Source: Athripsodes cinereus (lineage: Eukaryota > Arthropoda > Insecta > Trichoptera > Leptoceridae). Taken from it: a stretch of DNA of 64,000 bases. The DNA is taken from positions 20,855,313 to 20,919,312 of the forward strand of contig OX388312.1 in NCBI GenBank assembly GCA_947579605.1, read 5' to 3'. Below, piece after piece: positions 55,112-64,000 of the stretch. The position numbers and the translations under genes are program-made. The notes under the pieces are model-generated. The model did not search any database and was not told the DNA's origin. It was given only the letters and a program-made list of their open reading frames with translations. Each line of letters opens with the position of its first letter. Position 1 is the stretch's first letter.

Positions 55112-57977
55112 GGTAACAAGCAAAATAAAAAATGAGTCCTTACTTTGAGAACGCATTATGCATTTTTATATTTATAATCTGTGTTGAAATAAAAAAAAAA
55201 TCTCATCAAGCCCGACTTTTTACTCGTAGAGAGAATATATCATAAACGCATTTAATGAACATAATCTCCAAGAATTACTCATATGGAAACTTGATACATG
55301 AAAAATTTGAATAGTATTTCGAGCCACGTTTCTATTTTAAACACGGAAAAAATCATCTTGCTTAATCAAACCTCCACGGTACATTGAAGTTCAATGAAAA
55401 GGTAAAATTGAATGAAAAAAATATAATGAATATTCAAGTTTAATTCCAAAATTTACATTTTCGATTTGGAATGGAATTATTTTAGCATATTATTTAATCA
55501 ACTTTATGCAAAAGAAATAATTATTCAAAGGACTGCGTAGAGAAACTTTTTAAAGAGGGTGTTTATAAAAATGCATAACAAAATCTACCGGCGCAACGTT
55601 TATTAAAAGACTGATTTATTTTTATTATATGTATATCTGTGTAATATCCTTTTCATTCCTTAGTACATATTATGTTGTCGTAGTTAAAATAACATTACAA
55701 AAATATTAGAGTATTTGCATATTAGATTTACATAGTTACAGTTTGACTTTTTGAAAGAAAGAATCCCGCTAAAATAATGTAGACTTTGATTTGACTTCTG
55801 TTAAAATTCGCTTGGTTGACCATCTGCAACAAACTTCACTCTCTTCGCTCCCGGCGCTGTGTGCAGGCTGGTCGGTGTTTTTACACCGACCAGCGACCGA
55901 AATAAATAATTAAAAGGCTTGATAAATTGTCGTCTGAATTAACTTATAACCAAAATGTGAAGTATAAATAGTGACTGTGAATCATCAATAATATTAATAT
56001 TAGAACCTGTTGATTAATAATAATTCTTGTGTATATGTAAAAATCTCTGTGTGTGTGTAATGGCGTTGAACCGGGCAGTGTTATAATTTGAACTTTCAAT
56101 AAATGTTTCTTTGACTTACACTGTGTTTTTTCTACTGTGAGACCATCCTAGTAACTTTACGATATCCCTGACTGAGACTCTTGCCCTGCAGACTGAGTTA
56201 GTTGGTGAAAACAAGTGGAAGGTTAGAGTCGTAAGGGAGGAGGAGAAAGAGAAGAGAAGATATGACAATGTACATAATAACTTAAAAAATGATCCTATTT
56301 CTGAACATCGTTCTTTCATGTGTGTCTTATTATGTTGCGTGTTTTCAAAATTATTATAATTTACGTGTATTTTTTTACGCGTAAAGACTTAATAATTTTT
56401 TTATCTTTAATATCAATATACTTATTTAAATTTAGTGTAATTTAGAAATTAATTTCGCATCTTTATTAAAGCTCTGTTGCGTAACATGAGCGTTTGGGGA
56501 ATGCAGAAGACAAGATTTTTTTTCTACGGGTGTAAAAAAAACTTTCAAATCTACGGGTGGATAACATACAGTAAGCTCTAGACAATATGAATAAGATAAT
56601 TAATAAATATGATAAAAGCTTTTAACGCTTAATTCAAAAATCAAAACACCTTGATGATATGCCCGCCATTCATATTTTATTTTTAATGCATATGGTATTT
56701 TGACTCTATAGATTCAATGGTTAATTTCTCAGCCAGTTGGATGCATATGTAGGTGGTCACCTCATGTAGGTCTCCCCAACTTAACTCAAAGACATACAGA
56801 GGATTTCCACAAAATTATTCATTATCTGGCGTTGTGAGCTGCATTCATATTTTTTATAAACATCTTATAAAAGTTTAACTTTATGTTAGTAAGACTCGAG
56901 TATAATCTTTGTGAACAAGTTGATCTTATTATTAACGATGCTCGTTAGAATTCCCTTCTAAAATGGCGTAAGATATTGAGAAGTAATAAACCTATGTATT
57001 TCTAATTATATAAATATCTTATAGTATGGTAGTTAGCATGCTTATTATAATAATGCACAACTGCTATGATAGTGATAGTAACATATGTTATCCCCTACGG
57101 ATTACTAGTACAAGCAGCATATACTAATAGTATTGTAACTCTTGCATGCTCTAGCGTGTGCCTTCCATACCACAAAACTTACACATCAGCTATATTATAC
57201 TATGATACATTTTACCATGGAAATATATTATTATATTACATAATTTTCTCACCTCCTCACTGTATTGTTACAAGTACTAAACTCCATAGACAATATACGT
57301 CCAATAATACAAGTTAGTAGTACAGTAGTGATGTACTACTTCCTAACTGGGAATTTAATACCAGCGATACATGACTTAACCTGATCTCGGGAACTTTGCC
57401 GTGTGATACAAGTGCAATACATTCACACATTACGTGAGTTTTATAATAACAACAAAAGTGCATTATTTGAAGCACATAGCTGTACACGTACACAGTCGAT
57501 CACTCAACAGCATTGTTGTATTATGTAGGAAATATTGTATAATTATTTCTACCCTGTGTGTTGATAAAATTTAGACATATCGGTAACAGGATACAATATC
57601 GAAACAAAATCACTGATAAAATAAACAATTGCAAGCTTTAAATTTATTTCGAAATTTTAAATAAGAAATGCGGTTTTCGCACAATTTACTAGATGAACAT
57701 TTTAAAAAATACCTATGTCTAAACACGCGTGCCTTTATTTTGATAATGGTAGAATGTGGTGTCTTTTCAATAATAGTAGTGTAATTTCGTATTGATAGTC
57801 TCTAATTTATAAGAAAACTGTACATTATTATTTCAAAATTACTCAATGTTAGCTGCAATGCCTAAAGAAAGTTTCGAAATCAATGTAATAAATATCGCAA
57901 GCAATATAGCAAGCAATTAGTTTCATCATGCGACTGCAATTTTATTTCTAAAAGGTTGAAAAAAGTGGGAAGAAAGA
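55112..57977. other. AT-rich DNA with an LTR-like promoter module, no confirmed gene
   Basis: The 55,830-56,320 segment contains a strong hairpin, a TATAAATA box and an AATAAA in order (see the separate entry). It also has a ~65-codon plus-strand frame from about 56,138 to 56,359 (SLTETLALQTELVGENKWKV, then a Lys/Glu/Arg-rich run) that lacks an ATG at its start and that I do not recognise. The rest is AT-rich and unassigned. Confidence 0.4.
55867..56103 (+). promoter_or_regulatory. Hairpin, TATA box and poly(A) signal in LTR-like order
   Basis: GCTGGTCGGTGT (55,867-55,878) and ACACCGACCAGC (55,883-55,894) form a perfect 12-bp stem with a TTTT loop. TATAAATA lies at 55,963-55,970 and AATAAA at 56,098-56,103. 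TATA box followed ~130 bp later by a poly(A) signal is the layout of an LTR U3-R region. No paired LTR or TG...CA boundary with a target duplication was found, so a solo LTR is only a possibility. Confidence 0.35.
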
Positions 57978-58235
57978 CATAACATAACACAACATTACAT
58001 GTATAGACAAGTCACACAGACCGAGCTAGTCCCAAACTAAGATATGAGTCTTGTACTATGGGTACTAACACGACGATACACATATATACAATACACTGAA
58101 AACAATATTTACATGTTAACACCCAGCCCCAGGACAATTTGAAAAAGGTCATTCTTCATTTTGCCCTGGCCGGGAATCGAACCCGGAACCTCGTGACTCA
58201 AAGGCAAGTGCGTTAACCACTGCGCCACACCGGTC
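57978..58235 (-). mobile_element. tRNA-derived SINE with intact A and B boxes
   Basis: Reading the minus strand from 58,235: GACCGGTG, A box TGGCGCAGTGG (58,217-58,227), then B box GGTTCGATTCC (58,173-58,183) inside a perfect CCGGG/CCCGG T-arm stem. A body ending in the GTATCGTCGTG...AGTACCCATAGTACAAG...TTTGGGACTAG segment follows, which is common at the 3' ends of insect SINEs. The anticodon arm pairs poorly and the acceptor stem does not close, so it is a SINE head and not a tRNA gene. It ends in a TTGTGTTATGTTATG-like tail. Confidence 0.85.
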
Positions 58236-58288
58236 ATCTTGAAGTAATCATGTATGTCAGACATCTTGAAGTTATTATGTTTGTCGAG
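58236..58288 (+). repeat. 27-bp imperfect tandem duplication
   Basis: ATCTTGAAGTAATCATGTAT then GTCAGAC is followed by ATCTTGAAGTTATTATGTTT and GTCGAG, immediately next to the SINE head. It may be a short local duplication formed at the insertion site. Confidence 0.7.
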
Positions 58289-60009
58289 TTGGTTGAGGAA
58301 CGAAATATAATGTACCTACATATACATACATATATTCGACACGTAAATCAAAATAAATGTGTATTATCAATGCTTGCATTTCTAAATAATGTATTTAACA
58401 TCATAGATTATAAGTAGAATTCTAAAGTAAGTATGAAAGTACTTTGTAGTTACGTAGCCTAGAAACTTACTACCATATAGTTGTAGCTCACAATAATTAA
58501 TTAATTAAACGGTGTCTGTTATGGATAGCTTGATAGATTATTTAGCGATACAAGTTTCACTGACTGATTTATCTAAATTGTTATCGAGATGTTTCTAAAT
58601 CTTAGCGTATACATTCCTACATACTTTGTTTAATTACATGAAATATTATTAGTTACATTATTTATTCTTGAAATGATTTATTTATTATACAATTTATATA
58701 GTATTCGAAAACAAATAAGTGCGATAATTAGTCGTTTCATTGTAATTTAAAATAAATATTTTTGAACTGAATATTATGTATATTGCATGGTTTGTAATGG
58801 ACTTAGAGCCGGACTGCGATCTCGTGGTCTATATGGTCCTCCGGCCCTACTAGGGTGAGGGGAAAATAATTTATTTTATTTATCTTAAGAATCTGTGGGT
58901 ATCTGCTCTTAAAAAAAATCACGTATTTTCGAACACTTGTTTCCCATTATAATTATGCACATAAAATGAGCTAGAAGAAACAATTTCTGCTGCTATTACT
59001 ACTATATTATGACTGAATATCCCACAAGTGGTATAGCCAGCAAACTAGCTGCATGCAGTTAATATGCAGATTGTCTTCTCCATGCCAATAAAAAAAAATG
59101 ACATCCAGAATAGGTGGAAAACCTAATCGCTGAATTATAGATGTTAATTGTCTTATACGTGAGTTTTATGAAACACCTGTCTTTTACATTACACTAGAAA
59201 AAACTGATATAAATGAGAAAGATACCTGGAACTACACGAAGCAGCATATGTAGGAAAATTCTTTCTAAGTATCTTATTATTTCACATAATTTATTATGTG
59301 AGCTAATAGAACAGATAAATACGTTAGAATACTGATAAGGTACCTGGAATAAAGAAAACAGCTGAGCGTAATGATTTCAGCTGGATTTAAGAGTGTCTTT
59401 GTACCAATTATTCTATCACTTACTGTGTACTTAATAAATTAGTTGGAATATCATACAGGTATTAATATTCTCTCTGTGTGTATAAATACAGTAAGTATAT
59501 TAGTTTTATGGTACATATTCTTGATTATTATTATGTACTCACTCGATAGATATTAACATAATATCTCGATAACTACCTACAAACGTGTAAAATAATTATT
59601 GATTCAAAGTATTTTATGTAAAGCTTAAATAATTTCAATTATAAAATCATGCGCAGAAAGCGAATGAACTGTTTAAGACACATTCAATCCATCCTCCCTG
59701 CTACCCGACAAGGGATTCGGCATGAGGAGATGTAATATTTCAATATAAATAACCATTTAAATTATTTATTATTTAAATCACTATATTAAACAGAATACAT
59801 TGTTTAAAAATGTGTAGGTATTTATATTTCGCTGTCTTTTGCACAATCGTCTTACTGATTTACTTATTTCACACTTAACACAGCAACATAATATATATTG
59901 CTGGCATTTGAGCTGAAAAGTTGAACATGATACTTAGTTCAGAAATCGAAAAAAATACTTATGTTATTTTTGGGTACTCTACGTACCTACCTACAGAAAT
60001 CTTGAAAAA
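58289..60009. other. AT-rich DNA with old repeat pieces, no gene
   Basis: Positions 59,005-59,205 are a decayed minus-strand copy of the 250-bp repeat (CCCACAAGTGG, AGCCAGCAAACTAGCTGCATG, CATCCAGAATAGGTGG, CACCTGTCTTTTACATT). Positions 58,808-58,860 contain GCCGGACTGCGATCTCGTGG and CCTCCGGCCC, a GC-rich inverted motif that could be a LINE 3' end. Nothing else was recognised. Confidence 0.45.
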
Positions 60010-60050
60010 TACTTTTTAGTTGGTCTTCAGAAAGACCGTTGGCTGCTATC

Positions 60051-60257
60051 CGACGTTTCGTGCAGGATTCATCTCGACATCAGCTGGGGTGTTGAGAGGA
60101 GGCCACGGCAGCAGGGATGTCGTGGAGGCAACAAGCGTATGTAATGACTCGCTCATCGTCGTTTGCTACTTTCACGACACTCGCACCGCGGAAGCCTGAT
60201 ACCTCCCCATAGCACCCCAGCTGATGTCAGGTTGAATCCTATACGAAATTTCGGGCA
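60051..60257. mobile_element. Inverted pair of Penelope-like element ends
   Basis: CACCCCAGCTGATGTC...TGAATCCT--ACGAAA--TCGG occurs on the plus strand at 60,212-60,257 and on the minus strand at 60,092-60,051, facing each other across ~120 bp. CTGATG...GAAA is the core seen next to the Penelope-like fragment ends in this window. The inverted arrangement of two such ends is known for Penelope-like elements, but no RT or endonuclease coding remains here. Confidence 0.5.
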
Positions 60258-61639
60258 GTCTCTTTTAAGACTACATAGAATAGGTAATCGATTTTTATAT
60301 ACAAAAAAACGATTTTCAAATACGTTCGATTTGTTCTGCGAAATCACTTCTTCAAACATTTTAATTACACAACACTTAACACACAATGTATTATACTACT
60401 TCTATACTCAATTTCTCGAGAGAATAACCAAGCGTTGCGCATAGTACCGCCCTTTTGACTGCGCTGCTACCCCCTCTACAAGAATTATTTTGTAACCTTT
60501 CAATGACAGAGAAAATAAATGGGGTACAAAAAGACCAAGAAATTTTTTGAACATAAAATAGTTATTATTTTAAATGCAGTACCTACATTATTTTCAATTC
60601 AGAAAAATTATCAGCAGTATCTACTACACACTCTTAGCAAAATATATTGTTTTAAATAAAAAAAAAACAGTTTAACGTTTAATACATATAAAAAGAATAT
60701 ATTTTTTACTGAAAATGCATGGAAATAAATTTAATATTTTATTGTTTTAAATACAACAAATATACAGTTAAACGTTTAATACCTATACAAAGAACATATT
60801 TTCTACTAAAAATTAATAGAAATATATTCGAAAAACAACATTTTTTGAAATATGTGGTAGCAACGCGTTATTTTTAAATTCATAAAATTTCGGTAAGTAT
60901 TCTTTTTAAAAATTAATAAAATTTCCTTACAAACACTTTTTATTCAAATAACACCTCTGAAAAAATAATTACAAAAAAATAACACTTTACATGTCCTTTT
61001 TTATTTTTTTTCACTGGTGATACTTTGGGGTATTTTATTTATCACGGTCACTACTCGGTTAAAACTCAACAAAAAAATTCAAAACACTCCTGCGCAAGGG
61101 TGTCGATAGATCGATAAGGGCTATTATTGGCAGGGACATTACACAGATGGGCGTACCTGCGCAGAACAGTTCTCAGTTTGGTATTTAGCTTGGTTATTCT
61201 CTCGAGAAATAGAGTATACTTTACTATATCATAACGGCGTATCCCACAAGTGAGGTAGCCAGTAGACCAGTTGCATATTATAAATATGCATATTGTTCTC
61301 TTGAACAAAAATTAATAAAACTTTCAGGATGGGTGGCAAATCTCATCGCTGAATTAAAAATGTAATATTTTTTTATACTACGCTTATAAATCTTAAACAA
61401 ATAAATTAACATTCGAACTAGTTGAGTATTCTCTGATGGTATCTTGGTTTTTTTTATAAAAGTATAAGACCTATGCTGAAATAATCCAAAACCATAAGTA
61501 TTCATACAAAGTCTACCTAAAATGATGTATTCTGATTGCTGGTTTTCAATCATAATTTTATTGGTGCACAACTTGTAAAACTCCATAATTTTAATTTATA
61601 AATTACAATTTATTTGTTTTACAAAAAATATTTTAAATA
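60258..61639. other. AT-rich DNA with an old repeat piece, no gene
   Basis: Positions 61,230-61,375 are a decayed minus-strand copy of the 250-bp repeat (GGCGTATCCCACAAGTGAGG, AGGATGGGTGGCAAATCTCA). The long minus-strand frame ending at 61,278 merely runs through this copy. Nothing else was recognised. Confidence 0.45.
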
Positions 61640-62165
61640 ATGTGACATATGTTTCGGCTGCAATGCCATAATCATATTAAAGTGCTTTGTCTTGTAGGTG
61701 AGTCTTGTGTGTTGATGGTTGGGAGGAAAAAACCCAGTTCTTAGTATTGTTTTGTTGGTGTTTGTTTGAAGGGTGACTATGAGTTATTTTTGTAAGTTGT
61801 TTGTAGGGTGACTATGAGTTATTTTTGTAAGTTGTCTATTTGTTTATATTTGAAAATGTCTAATATAGGTGAGTTATAAATGTTTGTCTGTTCATTAATA
61901 AGTGTTGAGTGATGGTTGTTAATATTTTTATTAATTTCTATTTGTTCTAAAATGTTTAATCTGATTCCTTTTCTTTCTGTGTGTAATAGTGTGGGTGTGT
62001 TGGTGTCTGTTATTTTATGTTTGTGTTGAATTAGGTGTTTAGCAAATTGTGATTTGTCTAGGTGGTTATTTTTCCAATTCGATTTGTGTTCTTTGAATCT
62101 ATCTTCAATGCTGCGTCATGTTTGTCCTATATAAATACTATTACATTGGTCAATCACATTTGAAA
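61640..62165 (-). mobile_element. Penelope-like element 3' part with GIY-YIG endonuclease remnant
   Basis: The minus strand from ~62,151 encodes DQCNSIYIGQT, a stop, then RSIEDRFKEHKSNWKNNHLD, KSQFAKHLIQHKHKI, ERKGIRLNILEQIEINKNIN and NHHSTLINEQTNIYNSPIL. YIGQT with the following R-x-x-EHK is the GIY-YIG endonuclease of Penelope-like retroelements. The stop inside the motif and a small insertion just upstream show that it is dead. The 3' end has GATTATGGCATTGCAGCCGA with AAC (61,650-61,676), the characteristic near-terminal motif. The RT domain is missing. A 31-bp tandem duplication (GGGTGACTATGAGTTATTTT...) lies at ~61,770-61,831. Confidence 0.8.
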
Positions 62166-64000
62166 AGAAGTTCTTTTAGTTCCAAGGTTTCATACTTAAA
62201 GAGTTGTTTATTTTCAATAAACCATTTCTAACCCAAAGTTTGGAAATGACAAAAAATAAAGGATCTAGAAGTATATGGAAGAAAATGTTTGACGAAAATA
62301 TATATAATACAGAATATTGAAATATTCTCAATAATAATTATTTCTCTTTATTAAAATATTAATAAGATCGAGAATAAATGAATTTCTTCGTCGGAAATTG
62401 GGTTAGTAGGTATGTTGAATGAGATACGTGAATTGAATGATATGGTAGTAATAACGAGTGAATTATTTAATATTATTTTACTACACTAAGATAATGAAAT
62501 AGATGATTGTGGTCTGGTATTGCTACTATATCGGGTATTTCATATTACTCAAAGAAGAATTTTTCTACTATTGAAATAACTGAGGTGGATAATTTATCAT
62601 AAAAAAAACATTTATTAACCTTAACTGTGGAATCTCCAGGATGAGTGTAGGGTATCGTACATTTTTGTGTAAGTTTCCAGTATCTGTAAAAGGCTGATAT
62701 TGGTAAAAAAATGCGCACTAGACATTTAAGATCTTGTTCGGTGGTTTTCGGGATCTCCGTGTGATAATTTTAAACTTTAGCTTTCGGCGAACCTGCTGCC
62801 GCCATCTTCAGGAGAGTGAAGTGTGGCTATGTGGTTACAGTCTATCAAGGTATGTATTGTGTACTGTTGCAGCGTGAGCGCTTCGCCATGTTGATGTAAG
62901 TATCGCTTGTTGCTGCTGTGTAATCACCGTATCGTCGTCATCTTGTATGTGCTAGTGTTTGCTGCGCGTGGTGTGCGGGTCGCGTTGGTCACGATATGGT
63001 ATTCATTCTTTCTCGTCGTGTTGAGATCTTAAGGATTTAAGATCTTCAGTGATGAAGTATATTACCTATCCTTAAGATTTTAAGGGTGCAAATAGATGAT
63101 CTGTAAGTTTATTACATGCAGTTAGTCCGTAAAAACTGCTGCACCTTATGTACCCGAGAATAAAGAAATTAGCTAACACCAGCAGAGAATTCAAATCAAA
63201 AGAACGTACTTCTTAAATTTTTGCTTTGATATAGCCAGTAACATTAAGTTTAAAAAATATAAAACAGAAAAAATGTATAGTGTAGACTGTAGGTATTACT
63301 CCCTTAAAATTATCACGAGTGACTCAGCGTGCGGCAGTTAGTAGAAGATGAATATTCCAGTGTATATACGAAGGATGTTATGAAATTTTGATTAAACTAT
63401 GGAAATTCTCACGTCTTCAGTTCTCTCTTATGAATTATTTAGGTATTTCATTTAGTGGCGGAATAACTAAACCAGTTTTATTATTAATACACCTAATATT
63501 TTTTGCTCTTTTAATTATGAAGTCGAAATGTATTCAACGGTTTAATTAAAGTATACGGAACCACTGCGTCTTTAAGGCTATATGTTAGATTTTTTTTTAT
63601 ATATTAATACATTGAGACTAAAAATTACAAAAATCATCCAATAAATATTTATGACAACAAACTTTTTTCCTTAGTTCGATTATCGTTAAATTATTATTAT
63701 TTAAGTGAAATACTGGTGAAAACTCCGAACATGAGAAACTGCCATTCAGTTTCGAATTATGTACTTATGAATAAATAACAGGTTCTTACTCAAGTTGTTT
63801 TTAAAAAGGTGAAAATAAACTCGAAATGTCTCGTATTTTATATGAATTAATGAAATCATTTAAACAAAAATGAGATAAGACTAGGTATAGGAAGGTATAT
63901 TCTCCATCTTATTATAAAATGTTAACTTAGTGAAACGTAAAACAATTTTGAAAAAATCTAATCTAGACAAAAATAAAATGAGTCACTTTACTTTTATTGT
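62166..64000. other. AT-rich DNA with one Penelope-type end, no gene
   Basis: Apart from the motif at 62,782-62,811 and a GC-richer tract to ~63,000 (CGCTTCGCC, CGTATCGTCGTC, GCGCGTGGTGTGCGGGTCGCG) nothing was recognised. A small palindrome AGATCTTAA/TTAAGATCT lies near 63,022-63,044. Confidence 0.4.
62782..62811 (-). repeat. Penelope-type terminal motif with hammerhead-like core
   Basis: On the minus strand CTGAAGATGGCGGCAGCAGG then TTCGCCGAAA. The GGCG/CGCC pairing closes a loop between CTGAAGA and GAAA, as in the core of the hammerhead motifs described in Penelope-like elements. No adjacent endonuclease coding is visible. Confidence 0.5.

Noticed and set aside
57066..57317. 83-codon plus-strand frame
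   Set aside because: The composition is that of translated AT-rich non-coding DNA and no domain is visible.
58160..58236. Possible functional tRNA on the minus strand
   Set aside because: The T arm is perfect, but the anticodon arm and acceptor stem do not pair properly and a SINE body follows directly.

Overview
The window is 64 kb of AT-rich animal nuclear DNA. It is almost certainly from an insect, because its mobile-element families (BEL/Pao, Jockey-like, CR1/L2-like, Penelope-like, piggyBac, hAT, mariner and tRNA-derived SINEs) are those of insect genomes; the order (Hemiptera, Lepidoptera or other) cannot be decided from what I can see. I found no host protein-coding gene I can defend, no rRNA and no functional tRNA gene. 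It reads as intergenic or long-intron DNA filled by successive transposon insertions.

Layout. 1-5.1 kb is unannotated AT-rich DNA ending in a minus-strand Jockey-like LINE tail. 5.2-5.6 kb is a small CpG-richer patch with two copies of a 14-bp palindrome and a CACGTG box. 6-7.6 kb carries two plus-strand LINE remnants. 7,617-15,007 is a complete minus-strand BEL/Pao retrotransposon: 161-162 bp LTRs, 5-bp TTATT target duplication, and one uninterrupted gag-protease-RT-RNase H-integrase reading frame. It sits at the tail of a second Jockey-like LINE (15.0-17.25 kb), which itself carries a short interspersed repeat with a 9-bp target duplication. 18.4-34.5 kb holds fragments: an RTE-like LINE C-terminus in three copies, tRNA-derived SINEs, several fold-back elements, a CR1/L2 3' end, a hAT end and degenerate copies of the same 250-bp repeat family. 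38.5-39 kb is a hAT MITE with an 8-bp target duplication. 42.06-42.98 kb is a 5'-truncated LINE with a 14-bp target duplication, and 44.3-45.1 kb is a CR1/L2-like LINE 3' half. 47,885-52,636 is an LTR element with apparently identical 482-bp LTRs whose coding region is nearly all gone; only an integrase C-terminal scrap remains. A deleted piggyBac copy starts about 35 bp after it. A mariner-type MITE lies at 54.9-55.1 kb, a SINE at 58.0-58.2 kb and Penelope-like element remains at 60-62.9 kb.

How the parts relate. The window contains autonomous-type elements (BEL/Pao, potentially still competent) beside non-autonomous ones that depend on enzymes supplied elsewhere: the LTR derivative, the piggyBac deletion, the hAT and mariner MITEs and the SINEs. 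The most interesting signals are the young LTR derivative, the fold-back elements that carry a CTGATGA...GAAA core like Penelope-element ends, a six-unit heat-shock-element array at 43.4 kb with no gene attached, and the twin-palindrome patch at 5.3 kb.
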